64,000 nt of DNA from Nipponacmea schrenckii (taxonomy: Eukaryota; Mollusca; Gastropoda; Lottiidae): contig JAUJPP010000003.1 in NCBI GenBank assembly GCA_030562195.1, positions 20,801,398 through 20,865,397 of the forward strand. The letters run 5' to 3'. Shown piece by piece: positions 22,892 through 35,944 of the stretch; position 1 is the first letter of the stretch; the number at the start of each line of letters is the position of its first letter. The notes beneath the pieces were generated by a model. It did no database searches. It was not told the DNA's origin and worked only from the letters and a program-made list of their open reading frames with translations. The position numbers and the translations under genes were made by a program.

Positions 22892-25792
22892 TCATGAAAC
22901 ATCTTTAAACCATAAATGTAACAACATATCATCAATAGATATTCTGTCCCTAATACATATTGTCAACGTTCTTGTTAATAAATCCTGACACTCTGGAAAT
23001 AAACAATAACACATTAATTATTTCTTTGACTACAGAATAAAAACAGTAAAAAGAAAAAGAACATAATAAGATATAAATTCTATTTTGATATTCTATATCA
23101 TCTCATATACATCATACAGTAGTAGTATACACGAAACGTAGTTCTGGTACGAATAAAGAAACTCCAATAAAGATTAGAAAAACCTCCCTAATTCTACTGC
23201 TTATTGCAAATCTGAAACATTACCTTGCGTTACATGAGGTGGGAGAAATAACTTTTTGTATATATTCTCTATTATATCATTTCCGTGTTTTGTTGTCATG
23301 TCCAAAAATGGTGGGCATCCACTAACCATTTCAAACAATACAACACCTCTACATTTGAAATAAAACCAAATAATTCATCCAACATATAAATATATACATA
23401 CTTGCTTTCATAACAGATGGTTAAGAGTGTATCAAAACTGTAATCATAATTTTCGTGATCTCAGTTTTCCAAAATACACGACTAAAAGCATTCGAAAAAG
23501 GCTACTGGGTGTTCTTATATTGGGGACTGTGGCACTTTTATTATACTAGTCCTAAATGAACAATTTTCTACTAACCAAGGTAAAGCAAGGAATGTGTTAC
23601 ATTTAAATAACATACTATATCAGCTGGGAATTGCAGTCATTACAGATACATTTAACGGTTTTTTTTTAATTTTGACAAATTGAATTCTAAAAACTAACGT
23701 AGCTAACTACATACATGCTCCACACATCTCTAGGAAAACCATGCTGGATACCCAGATACACTTCCGGTGCTGTATATGCCGGTGTTCCACAAGATTGGGT
23801 CATACATTCTTTCAGGTTAGTATTACAGCTTAAACCAAAATCTTTAATTAATGAACAAATCAAATAGCCTATCAAACAACATCCATTGAACAGCGTTTAA
23901 TATAGCAATGAAACTTATATCTGGTCTATCTAGCCTTCTGATGCCATAGCACACACAGGTAGAAACACTGACGAAGATTTAATTTCTAAATACACCTAAT
24001 TATTGAAAGGAAGAAAAGCAATGGACTAGGTAGTTTTATAGAGTCAAAGAATATCATATTCAATAATTAAAAGACAACCTACCTATGAGTGTTACGTGAA
24101 GTTCTCTGTTCACCATAATATTACTAGGTTTAATATCTCTGAAAAGTATACAATCAAAATGTAAATCAGTTTTGGTCATAAATATTAACAGAGGAACTAA
24201 TCTTTATGTTTAATAAGGTCAACCTGTATTTCAAAATAATGTTGATAGAAATACATGTATTACTATTTGAAAATTACCCCGATTTTGGTGTAGACTGTCA
24301 CTTTAAATGTCTAGCAAATAGATTACATTATACTTAATATGCATTAAACAAGGATTATTTTACTTTCTGACATTTCTGGAAAGCTTTTAAAAGACTTCGT
24401 AGTCATAAACCTTCGAATTATAGTGTTAAGCCAGACAATACGGTTCCTTTAAAATAAAAGCGACATAATGTTAAATTATTACCTATGTATAATATGACTA
24501 TTATGGCAAAAAGACACAGCATTCAGCAGTTGATATACTAAAAAACTAGATGTATCTTCACACAAACCACGCCTGGAATGTAAAATCCACGATACCAGAT
24601 GTATTTCACGGAGAAATGTAAAGCATTGGTCTCAATATTTTCATATGTGAAAAAATATAGAAACGTTCTATTCAAGGGGAATGTTATCGGCCATTTGAAA
24701 GTAATGAAGTAACGAAGGTAGCTAAATCTATGCTTCTGGATGTATTGTGGATCTTCTTCTACTAACATGTATTATTTACTTCATTTAAAATTATCTCACC
24801 TTTCTTTGATAAGCGCAGATAATGTTTTACCGTCAATATATTCTAGAACAAGATACATATTCTCAGCTGTGACCATGGTTTCATATATTTTTATAATATT
24901 AGGATGCTTTAAACATGTTAGAGATTTATATTCTGCCTTAAATAACTTTATTTGTTTCTGAGATCTTGATTTACCGAGTTTCTTAATACATTTCACAGCA
25001 ACCTATAAATATATATAAAAAAAATTCCCCATTAGAAAAATGGATTGACCAAAGAAAATCGCTTTTAAAATATTCGGAGAATTAAGACAGTTCAGGAATT
25101 CGGAATTTTACACTCACCGTTTACTATGTCATAATCCTTCGTTACTTTCAGATATAAATTAACAGTCGATTCTCCTAAATTACTAATCCTTCAGATGTCT
25201 ACGTGTTTGGAAACTTTGTATAATCTTAAGAGAATTGTATATTTGGTCAAATAGTCTAAGGTAGCTGTCCTCTGATTTATTTCATTCTCAAAATGAAACA
25301 CCAACATTTATTTCAGTCCCTTGATGCCTTGATAGTACTAAATTCTTTCTGGCATTCAGTTTGCAATTTCTTATATTAATCCACTCTGTTATAACAGTTA
25401 AAAGGATTGTAAAGATATTATGTGTATATCGGGATATTGATAGCATTAATTTTGCACCATTTCAATTTTCAGTCAGTCTGTGGTTCCTGCAATTCCACTA
25501 AACTAATATAAGTATTTTATGACATAACCGCGAAAGGCCATATTACTGTTAAATAGGCATATTTTGTCATTAGTGACGTCATCTTTACAATCCCTTTAAG
25601 AGACGAGACGGTGTAGAAGATAACTACAGAAAGTAGGCCTACCTTTTGACGATTTTGTAGATGAAATCCTAGCCTCACATCTGAAAAGCGACCAGACGCA
25701 AGAATTGATGACAGTCTATAGTTGCCCACCGTTTTCTCCCTATCCGTTTCTATAAAATCCTTGTGGAATATTTGGTCAAAACTGGAAGACAT
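22892..25792 (-). CDS. Ser/Thr protein kinase, CAMK-like, 283 residues
   Basis: Seven exons: 25792-25643, 25002-24800, 24572-24483, 24138-24083, 23841-23715, 23348-23224, 22992-22892; all GT...AG and phase-consistent. The protein is essentially a bare kinase domain: VAVK with Lys54, the helix-C Glu in FKAEYKSL, HRDIKPSN (catalytic Asp149), DFG at 167-169, GTPAYTAPE to 193, DVWSIGVVLFEMVSGCPPF, and RDRISIDDMLLHLWF at the end. It should be active, since all catalytic residues are present. The glycine loop is unusual: LASGRFSDV keeps only the middle Gly. The APE region and hydrophobic subdomain IX fit the CAMK/TSSK/NIM1 group. No regulatory domain is attached. Intron 1 contains a TTAA-flanked MITE. 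Confidence 0.88.
25402..25595. mobile_element. TTAA-flanked MITE in kinase intron 1
   Basis: The 194 bp segment begins AAGGATTGTAAAGAT and ends with the near-complement ATCTTTACAATCCCT (one mismatch), flanked by TTAA at 25,398-25,401 and 25,596-25,599. A TTAA duplication is typical of piggyBac-type elements. The inner sequence GTGGTTCCTGCAATTCCACT recurs in diverged copies near 26,256-26,375 and 35,945-36,065. Confidence 0.6.
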
Positions 25793-27162
25793 ATCTAGAC
25801 TATTGCCAAAAGACAGTGGCTTTCAGTCCAAAATGATATTTAACACACAGAACTATCTTGCAATTATTGAAAAAAACTACTTTCCCTGGTCAAATCCTTG
25901 TAAATGTTGACCGATAAACACTATAGCATCGACAAAATTAAAACACATATCCTCTTACAATACTGTTCGATTTCCGATTATAATTTTCTTTTCTTTTTTG
26001 TAATAAGCCGATTAATTTATTTCTGTTTTCATGAGAAATTGATCTGATTATCCGACCTGTCAACATTTATGATATATCATATTGCTATAACCTAGCCCAC
26101 ATACTCTTCTATATTTAACCTATTATTAAAGAGTGCAGGTCCTTTCACAAACCCAATATTGTACACTACACAGAATTATTGACAAAACATTTTTTTTCTC
26201 AATATGAAATCTATAACAAAAGATTTTTTTTTCAATGTATACGCCTGGACTTGTTTAAGGGATTGTAAAGAGATTTTCTAAATTTGTAATGTGCATCGGG
26301 AATAGGCTACTGATAGCCATTTCAAGTTTCACATTGACGTACGTGGTTCCTGCAATTCCACTAAAACTAGGTGCTTGAATTGCGAATTATGCCTATCTCA
26401 TGATCTTGAAATAGTCATCTTCATTATTCTTGCCAACTTCTCATATGGTCTATGGTTAATCCTACAATGGTGCTAGGTCTATTCCAACCTTGTCTTCTAG
26501 AACTTGTTCGCCCTAAACTTATGAAATTGAATGTTTCTAGATCTCTTCAGCGACTGATTCAAATCTTTTTTATTCATTGTCGAATGATTAATTAAACGAG
26601 TCAGTGCTATAGAATAGCGTTCACATACACAATAATTTTTCTTATATTTAATTATGTCCCAAACAAACAAAGTTACCTCCCCTTATTTAACTCTTTGATT
26701 TTAATGCTATGTGTGCAAATAGTCATAACCGGATGTAAACAAACAATTTTGCAATATAAAAAATGTCAATTATCCATTAAAATATCAGGTTTAGTAGATA
26801 ATTATCTTGAAACTTATTGATAAGGGAATTGGAAGTTGTTGTGGATATACTGTTTTGTTACTGTATCAATTGGATATGAGTCACTTTAAAAGTTGATTGA
26901 GTTTGTCGAACGAAATTTGCTCACTTGCCTGTTGCTGTCTTTCAATTAATACTTTGAAGACTCAGCTTCGAAAGAGTAAATTAATGGAATGTTTTTCATT
27001 TTGTGATTATACATTTTCAGCTCTTTATTTTTTCAGTTCCACTGATGAGTGATGATGGTGAATGTCTATAAGTTTATAGTACCGGGTATATTGAAGTAGT
27101 AGGCTACCAACAATCTTAGGCTACCGGTACTTGTAGTTTTGTAAAAGTAATATGAGTTTAAA
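25793..27162. promoter_or_regulatory. divergent intergenic region between kinase and STOML1
   Basis: The kinase (-) and STOML1 (+) diverge from this 1.37 kb region, so both promoters should lie within it. No clear TATA box at a convincing position. It contains a diverged copy of the TTAA MITE (about 26,256-26,375). No additional gene. Confidence 0.35.
26256..26375 (+). repeat. partial copy of the TTAA-type MITE
   Basis: TTAAGGGATTGTAAAGAG opens the copy and GTGGTTCCTGCAATTCCACT lies near its other end, as in the 25,402-25,595 element. The second inverted terminus is not recognisable. Confidence 0.6.
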
Positions 27163-30100
27163 ATGGCAGTAAAATATACTAAAATACCAACAAATGATAG
27201 TTATGATTCAAATTTAATCTTTGATTATAGTTCTCCATTTTCTTATGATGAAGGTGATTCGTCATATAAATATCGTTCTGCTTTCAAATACACAACAAAC
27301 CTTGATAGGAAAAATATTTGTTCTGATTTAGATGTTCAAATTGGTAAGTATTAACAATTTAGTAGAAGAATTTCCAATTTACACAGATTAATTTTATGAA
27401 TTATTGCAGTATGATTTGATTAGATTGGATTTTGTTTCTCCTTGTTTTTTCTTACTGCTGCCAACAGGTCTTTCAAATATATGCCCTTTCCTGATCAAAC
27501 TAGTTTAAAAATTGAATAGAACTTTCAATATAAGGAACAAAAGAATGATCAAGAGCAAGTATGTAATTTCACTTTACAGGAGGAGGACGTCAGCTACAAG
27601 ATTATTCTAGAGAGAGTAGACTAACTCTTAACTCATATATATTAACTTTACCAGGAATTTTATCATACTGTTGCCAAAAATATTGCCATAAGCTAATTTT
27701 ATCAATGATTTATTGCAGCACAATCTTCTGTAGCAAGTAAAATTATCCATAATTTACTTAGTTTTATGTTTGTTATACTTCTTATTCTAACTTTTCCCAT
27801 ATCGATATGGTTTACTTTCAAAGTAAGTACATTATTAATCTTTACTGAAATACTTTATTACTATCATACAATGTATTTATACATATCTAATACTTGTCCA
27901 CAAATCTACATTTAACAATAATAAATTTTAATTTTTGATGATAATTTGATTACAAGTGTGGTAAATGAAATCATATCATTAACATAGTCTAGTGTCCATA
28001 AAGTAGTTTCTCTTATGTTACCTTTGATAAAAACCTTAATCTGACAATAATTCATGATTCTATTTCTATTTTGACTCATTATTTTGCAGATGATTCCTAA
28101 TTTTCAGAAGATAGTAATATTTAGGCTTGGGAAATTAATTGGTGCCAAAGGACCTGGTAAATATAGACCACTTTTCATTGTTTTAGTTTTACCTTTTCTT
28201 GAACAAAAATATTGGTTTTGTAATAAGACATTTTTTACACACACAGAAAGAAAAAGAAAGTGGAGTATTCTATACTTCTGTAACAAGATTCAGCTTTTAA
28301 TAAAGATAATCAACCTCAATGAGTTAAAATTGCAGACCATGACTATAGATTAGATGTGTAATTGTCTGTCTTTTTATAGGAATGGTTTGTGTTATACCTT
28401 TTATAGACAGGTTACACAAAGTAGATGTTAGAATCAAAGCTTTTAATGTTCCACCTAAACAGGTATTATTTCCACTTCTTGTTTATCTTTTTCCCTGATC
28501 TTTGATCTGGCTGCTGATTTTTAAAATTATAACACGTAAATAATGGTCGTTTAGTTATTTCAATTAATAATGTATGAAAAATGCACAAATTTAGCAGATT
28601 TGAATGAAAAATGCCAAAATTTAGCAGATTTAAATAGAAAATGTCCTTAAGATCAAATTTCAGTCAGTCACTCATTTGCGAATCAGATATGACTGGCAAA
28701 TTCAGTGTAATCAACAGCTCTGGCTTAAAGTTGAGCCATCACACACTTTATTTCCTTTATTTGCAATATACATATTTATGCTGATTTCCATTTCTATATA
28801 TTTGATATGTTTACAGTTCATGTTTTGGGAAAATCATATTTCTACTAATTTGTATAGTATTAAAAGATTCACTTAAAATATCAGCACCTATCATATGAAA
28901 TTTTACATAGATTCAAGTCTGAGGTCTTGTTCCTTAATCATATTGATATTCATATTTCGTAGTTCAACATTATATGAACATTTTCAGTCTAATCAAACAT
29001 GTCTGGCAGACTTGCAAACACAGCTAAAATTATAATGAGAAAAGATATTTCATCTATTTTCTAGATTATTACAAGAGATGGTGCAGTTTTAGAAGTCGGA
29101 GCTGATGTACATTATAGAATAGCAGATGTTATAAAATCTATAACTTGTGTACAGAATCTAGATCAATCAACACGTATCTTAGTGCAAACAACATTACTCA
29201 AAATATTAGTGAAGCACAACCTAGCTGAAATAGAAACTCAAAGAAATGCCTTGGGTAGAGCTGTACAGGTTTGTTATTATACTAATAATTGACACTATTT
29301 AGATTTGAATTTGTGTAGGATAAGTAGAACTCAGTAAAAGGTTTATAGCTATTTGATGTAGTATAGAAATGTTTTTTGAGGTAACATTTTCACTAAACTG
29401 ATACATTTGTGTAATTTTGATATGTTATAAGGAATCATCAACAGAAGCATCTAAAGAATGGGGCGTAGATATCTGTAGAATTGAACTGTAAGTGTTATGA
29501 TTGATATTTAATGATTTCAATATTGTTGTTTGTAAAATTATACAAGAATTGCTATAGGTGCCTAGGACTAAACAATTAACGGAAACTGAATTTTACAAAT
29601 AGTAAACTGCAAAACTGTCCAAAACAACCTTCATGAAATATGCATTAGGTTTTCTGTCAAATTTAACTGACTATGCCTTTTGGTGCCAAGTTTTAGATCT
29701 TGCTTTGAATTCTATAATGATCTTACTGCTAGTATTTCCTAGGGTTTCAGCTTCTCACACTGTTTCTAGAGTATCCTTGGTCTTGGCTTTCTAGGAAATC
29801 CTAGTGTTTCAACTTTTAACACTGTTTCTAGGATATCCTAGGGTTTTAGTTTCTTACACTGTTTCTAGGATATCCTAGCTCTAAGCAAAGATTGCTTTGA
29901 GAAATATGTGGCCGAGACCTTCAATTATTTGTAAATTGTAAATGATTCCATTTAGTTCTCAAGTGAAGGTGATAAGAGGACCTCCACCAAAACAAACCCC
30001 ATCTGTAATGTTTCCACCAGGTATGATGTCAGCTACAGGTTCTTCTACTTCTAAACTACCACCTGCTTTACAAAACATGGCTTCTGCTTTACTCAATACT

Positions 30101-31106
30101 GCTCAAGGTTTGTTTAAGTCTTTTACAGTATTATATTAACAAAAAGTGGACTTGAAAATAAAGAAAAACCGATTAGGTACAACTATGAGGTGTGGCATGA
30201 GGGAAATTAGGCGGGACAGTGGCATTAGTCTTCATTGATTTCCATTTGTCGTTTTTCATATGTATATCTTGTGACAGTTTATCAGAGGCTGTTTTTGGTG
30301 ATTTTGAAATATTGACTTCTGTACAATGGCATTGTTACAATTGTTTACTATCATAAACTGATATGGTTTGTAATAAATTTCCTTCTCTTGTACTATTTTT
30401 AGGTTGTTCAACACAAGAAACAAACATATTACCATCAGAGATAGTGGCTACTGTCAATAAAGAATATAACCAAGATAATAGTACTATGATTTCTATAATC
30501 AATTCTGTAAGAACAGTATTAAATGAGACATTAGTACGTAAAGTAGATGCTGTATATCAGTTTCATGTGGCTGGAGATTTTAATGGTTTATATTATCTTG
30601 ATTTAAAACATGGTAAGTTTGCTTATGGTTTGAACTTTGAACCCTATTCACACTAGCAGCCAGTGAGGAAGCTGTTACCAATTGATGTCAAATAACTTAA
30701 CAGATTTAGTCACAATACTTAGAGTTTGTGACATTTCTCTTTACAATGCTGTGATTCTAGTCCAGTTTCAGTAACTGGAAATGATTCAGAGGTTAAATAA
30801 GTCACCTTGATCGGTTGTAAAAAGTAAAGTACATAAAGGCTTTGAATACAATCTTCAAAAAATCTACAATCACTCTATACTTGAAATATTTGATATTCAG
30901 GTCGTGGATCGATAGGTGAAGGTATGTCCCCTACAGGTGAATCAGATTCTACACTAATGATGTCTATTGATGATCTACAAGCTATGTTTAATGGAGACTT
31001 AAAACCATTTCAAGCTTATATGAGTGGTAGACTTCAAGTAGCTGGTGATTTAGATGCTGCGATGAGATTAGAAGAAGTCATTAAAAAGATAATGGGAAGA
31101 TCTTGA
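27163..31106 (+). CDS. STOML1: stomatin-like protein 1 (SPFH domain plus SCP2 domain)
   Basis: Nine exons: 27163-27343, 27719-27822, 28090-28156, 28380-28462, 29065-29268, 29432-29487, 29956-30107, 30403-30612, 30901-31106; phase-consistent, 420 residues. The N-terminal cytosolic tail (1-70) contains YTKI at 5-8, a possible YxxPhi sorting signal. A hydrophobic hairpin (about 72-92, with FMFVILLILTFPISIW) is followed by the SPFH/band 7 domain: IFRLGKLIGAKGPG, IPFIDRLHKVDVR, ITRDGAVLEVGADVHYRI, STEASKEWGVDICRIEL. The C-terminal ~135 residues are an SCP2 sterol-carrier-like domain (YQFHVAGDFNGLYYLDLKHG ... YMSGRLQVAGDLDAAMRLE). SPFH plus SCP2 is diagnostic of STOML1, a late endosomal membrane protein implicated in cholesterol transfer and regulation of ASIC channels. 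Confidence 0.95.
29728..29880 (+). repeat. short tandem repeat in STOML1 intron 6
   Basis: Three imperfect units of about 50 bp built on TTTC(A)AC..TTTCTAGGATATCCTAG, for example CACTGTTTCTAGGATATCCT at two sites. Intronic; no coding or regulatory role visible. Confidence 0.6.
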
Positions 31107-34100
31107 TAAATCTCTGTGTTGAACTCAGCGATGGTTTTAACATCAATATGAAATGGACATTAGGAACAATATTCAGATATGTGTAACAAACTATTAGCTA
31201 TAATAGACTGTGATATGCAACATACGTGATGAACACATATCTTTAACAACATTAGATATTACGCATGGAAAGATATGGAAAATATCAATCTTTGCTAAAG
31301 AAACATGGATAATTACAATCTAGATTTTTGAAGTAGTAGAGAACTTGTATGTGATTAGTGTAATATGGTATGGTCTGTCCATGTGGATATCATTGTTCAA
31401 GTTTTATTTATTTCTATACATGATTCTATTAAGTCAGGGCTACATCATATGCAGTATATCACTAAATTGATCGATTCTATTATGTTATTTATCATGATGT
31501 GTAAGTTTGTATTATTGTTTATAAAGATTTTTTAAAAAATCAAATGGTGTAAATAGAATGCCTCATGAGCCTCATACTCCATTTAAAGTACCATGCCACT
31601 GTTTTTCTCATATATTGAGATGTTCCCATGCATGACTAAATTATTTAAGAATCATGATTTGAAACTTGCAATACTTGCACCCTGAGGAACACATAGCGAA
31701 TAACTTTCAATAGTCTATGTCAGTAAAGTAACACAATAAACATTATCAAGAATGCAAATCGTATATCGAAATCTGGAATCGTACCACATGAACTTAACAT
31801 TAACCTTGTTATTTATTTGGCCTGCCGCATTGAAAAGCTATCGTGCTCATTATAAACGATCACCAACATCACGATAATGAACATACCATGGAAGTTGATG
31901 CATGCTCATAAACAATGTCATTTTAGGAATTTCCTTCAAGAGTAAAATGTTTAGCAACTATTGTAAGAAATATCATGTTATACTTGAAGTGGAAAAAGTT
32001 CTAAGACTAAGGTTTTGATTGCGAGGAAACCGAGTGACAAACTTCATCCAAAGAGGATCAAGCTTCTTAGTCCTTAAGTAATATGTTGTATTAAAGACAG
32101 AACAAAACTGTCATAGGTTACGATTCGTATCGAAATGCACCTATGGAATAAAGAAGATCAGGGTACATTTCAATGCATTGATTTGATCTGGCCCCCTGTT
32201 CAGTCTAATTGATTTGGCATTAATGTTAGACCTACTTGGGAGTATTTAGAAGACTTAAGAAATAAGCCGATTACACCTTTCCTCAGATCACCAGGCTTCC
32301 TCTTGTAGAATGGTCAACCAGATCACTGAAATGGTAGACTTAAATTTCTTTAATCACTGTGTTCAATTTGTGTTTGATTGTTTAGTTAATATTTGCATTA
32401 TGGAATCATAAATAAAAGATTGAGAATAAAGATTAGGTGAAGTAGAATGTAAAGCAATAGAATGGTATTAATATAGTGGATATTGATTGATAAATTACTC
32501 GCTTATTTCACCACAGGTATGGCTTGAATGTCGAGTTAAAAGGGAATTACGAACGGTTTCAGTCGAAGCAATCATATTACCATGTGACAGTGAGAAATTC
32601 AGGTAAAATTTTCATTTATTGCTCTTATATGTGATGATTTGATGTATTTAGAATTTAGATATTTTTTTGCTTCAAGATTAGCGATCTTACCTTAGCGTTT
32701 TAAAACGATAATGGGCTTAACGATGCAAAAAAAAAGGCTAGATTTTGCAAATTTGTGCTAAAATTTTAGTTATCTCGGTCTCATATTAATTGATTAATTT
32801 AGCATTTTAACATCTGGGATTTACAACATGTTTCATAATATCCAAACACATAACATATAATTGTTTCTATCAAATCATTGTATAATGTAAATTGAGTTCT
32901 GTGAACCACGTTGCAGTGTATAGCCTATAACACACGTATCCCCCCACTCCAAAAATGTGTGAACGAAATCATGCATGATATAAATTATAATATTTAAATG
33001 TGTTAACCAAACAAGCAATATATATGAAAAACAACACCCAGAAGACATTTTAGCCTTCAAATCCATGTGTATCGATAATTATCTGAACTTGATAGAGATA
33101 ATAGGTCTTAGAATGAACATTAAATTATTTGAAAATTTTAAACTTGACCAATAAGAGCTCTTTTCATCAGTAAATATACCAGCTACCATAAATAACATAA
33201 GAAATAAATACAAATCCAAAAAACTAAGTAATTATATACATCAAGATGCATTTGATTATTGAAAAACGCTTAATAATGTATTCTGGATGGATTTATTTCG
33301 TATATTTCTAGTACTTTTGAAGGCTATTCAAATATTCAAGACTAAAATCAACCTTCGAAAATGGCAAATTAAAATAGCCTAACACTCGACGATTGTTTGG
33401 GCCCAATTACTGAATTCCTAAATATACGCGTTCAAATTCTTAAAATGTTATTTTAAAACTCCATTCATTTCATTTCTCCTAATATTTTGTGATTTTGAAC
33501 AAATCAGAATGAAAATCTAATAGCTTAATGGAATCGTCATAGTTAGAGGCATAACTGTTCGGACTCTCATGGGAATCACTGTTAGTATAATTGCGTGATT
33601 AATTATATTACTGTACTTATTAATGTCCAGCCTTCTTGTATTAATTGCAATATTTTTTTTTCTATTATAGATACTAGAACGTATTCAAGTCACCACACCC
33701 TCTCATCATTATATAAAGCCTGTGTAACATGAAATAAGTCATGTGGATGAAGTTACGTCACAAACCATAGAATATCGGCGATGAAATTCAGCCAACATTT
33801 TCAAACAAGAATCATCCTCCCTTTACTAAAGAAACCCTGTCAATCATGTAACAATGGTCATTATGTCTCGTTACATTCGTTCTGTTATGAAGTTTATTAC
33901 AGCGCTAATTAATGTCAACGTCAACGGTAGCTTGAGGTGGGCTGAGAACACCCAAAGGAAAATACTAAGAAAAATTAAGGTTAATTAGGCTGAACTACAC
34001 AGAAAAACTTTGGTTTATAACAGGAATTACGAGAAATAATGAACTAGCATCAAGGGATTTGATGTAAGAGACTTATAACCAGGAATTCCATTGTTATTTC

Positions 34101-34517
34101 TATTTATATATTTCTATTGTTGATTGTTAAAACATTTCCAATTAACAATACCTTAATAATTCCGATTGTGATATACGAAATCGTGTGCGGAAACACAGCG
34201 TGTATATGGATTTATGAGATAACCATAAATACTAAACGACCCTTTGGGTAGATCATTAGATGACAGTCGCAATTTGAATTAGTGGAGCCGACAACGATCT
34301 TTAATGTATGCTTCTGCTCCTCTAATCTTGAAACTAAGATCCGAATAAAGACCGACAGATCATTCATCGTTACATCAATAGAGATAAGAGACAGTTGTAG
34401 AACATTTCAGATGTTGGAAAGTGAATCTAAATGTCCCGCCAGTTCCAGATTACATGATTATTAAATTCAATTCGATTATGTTAGATAGTTTATATATAAG
34501 ACAGTCAAGTGAAGAAA
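31107..34517. other. 3.4 kb intergenic region, STOML1 to GPCR
   Basis: The first part is probably the STOML1 3' UTR; AATAAA-type hexamers occur near 31,735 and 32,410. One exon-like open segment at 32,517-32,602 is listed separately. The remainder is AT-rich without recognisable genes on either strand; the apparent 60-codon frames show no protein features. Confidence 0.4.
32517..32602 (+). other. candidate orphan exon (86 bp)
   Basis: Bounded by a good acceptor (TTTCACCACAG) and a donor (AG|GTAAAA), and open in the frame beginning GTA TGG CTT (V-W-L-E-C-R-V-K-R-E). It could be a 5' exon of the receptor gene downstream or a remnant exon. No neighbouring exon was found and no family recognised. 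Confidence 0.2.
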
Positions 34518-35531
34518 ATGGCTAGTTTAAACATCATTTATAGTGACGATTTTGACAAAACATTCGTGATAATATTATCATCTATCTTAGTAGTAGAAAT
34601 GCTAATAGGTCTGACGGCTAATATTTGTGTGTTGGTCGTGGGTCGCGATATGATGAAACGGTACTGGGAAAAAGGAAATAATTTCAATATGAATCTTCAC
34701 ATTGTGGATTCTGTGATATGTATTTTTACCATTCCATTAACCATGGTTTATCTGTTAACTTCCCGATTTCAACATCCTATATTTTGTCTAGTGTTTGAAG
34801 GAGCCGTTTCATTTACTAGCAGTGCCAGTTCTTTAACACTCTTATTCATTTGTTTAGATCGTTATTATGCAATGACAGCACCAACAGAACCATGTGTAAT
34901 TTCCAAGCGAACTAATGTATTTATAGCTCTAGTTTGGTTAGGCGCATGCTTTGCATTCTCAGCACCGTTTTTTGGTTTCGATGTAGAATTATTTCACACA
35001 ACGAATTGGACTCATTCTACGTGTAGAGATATATTGTGGCAAATGGATGATGGTTATTTTTATGAACTTATTTATATCATAGTATTCCTAATGACTGTTA
35101 TAGCCATGGCATTGTTTTATTGCTCCGTCAAGAGAATATATAAGAAACGAAATGCAGTAAGAACGGCACTAGTAAATGCTTCTCTACCATTTGGTATGAA
35201 AGGTCCAGCTCCGCGTGGCGAAAACAAAGGTGCAGTGTTGTCTATGGGAATTGTGTTTACTTTCTTAGTATTTTGGGGACCTCATTTAGTAGTTACAATT
35301 ATAACGATGTTTGTACGAGATTCGCTTTTTCTGGATGTTTCTCAGATTTTATGTTTAGTTTTTGCTTTTCTAACACCAGTCATCCATCCAATACTTTATG
35401 CAGCATTGAGACCAAAGTTTCGTGAACTGTTAAAACGGAAGTTAACACGTGACACTGTGGCAATTGGTTGTGCTTCATACAATAAAGATAAAGCTCTAGC
35501 CACTATAGAGATACCACGCACCACATCATGA
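34518..35531 (+). CDS. class A GPCR, GPR22-like, intronless
   Basis: A single 337-residue exon. Start at ATG 34,518 (MASLNIIY); the frame runs three codons further up without ATG. Seven hydrophobic segments are visible: TM1 FVIILSSILVVEMLIGLTAN, TM2 NMNLHIVDSVICIFTIPLTM, TM3 ending in LDRYYAM (the DRY motif), TM4 VFIALVWLGACFAF, TM5 ELIYIIVFLMTVIAMALFY, TM6 GIVFTFLVFWGPHLVV (FWGP in place of CWxP) and TM7 CLVFAFLTPVIHPILYAALR (HPILY in place of NPxxY). Cys before TM3 (IFCLVFE) and in loop 2 (HSTCRD) can form the usual disulphide. MNLHIVD in TM2, IPLT and HPxLY resemble vertebrate GPR22, an orphan receptor. A ligand cannot be predicted. Confidence 0.85.
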   Translation: MASLNIIYSDDFDKTFVIILSSILVVEMLIGLTANICVLVVGRDMMKRYWEKGNNFNMNLHIVDSVICIFTIPLTMVYLLTSRFQHPIFCLVFEGAVSFTSSASSLTLLFICLDRYYAMTAPTEPCVISKRTNVFIALVWLGACFAFSAPFFGFDVELFHTTNWTHSTCRDILWQMDDGYFYELIYIIVFLMTVIAMALFYCSVKRIYKKRNAVRTALVNASLPFGMKGPAPRGENKGAVLSMGIVFTFLVFWGPHLVVTIITMFVRDSLFLDVSQILCLVFAFLTPVIHPILYAALRPKFRELLKRKLTRDTVAIGCASYNKDKALATIEIPRTTS

Positions 35532-35944
35532 CAACAACCCATGGACAATTATTGCTTTGGTTTTAAATAGTCTCAGACGAACGAACAATCATTATAATAA
35601 GCCAGTTCTCTCAAGGAACGGCTACTATTTTCGACTATGTAGAAGATGAGCACTTCCAGACGAGTATTTATCGAAATCATATAATATACAGTTCATAACA
35701 AAAAAACATGTCTAGATCTATTATCATCCTCTCTCTAGCATGTACGAGAAAACATGACATATGATAATGGGTATGGGCAACTTGAAGCTTCTCGGGTACA
35801 GTGGACCAAGGTCTCATCAACTTATTGATAAAAGTGTAAAGTCAATTTATACTATTTAGTACACCATCTAGGATTTAATACTAAAATAAATTAAGAGTAC
35901 TGAGATGCACAGGATTGCATTATTGCAAAACAAAAAACCATCTC

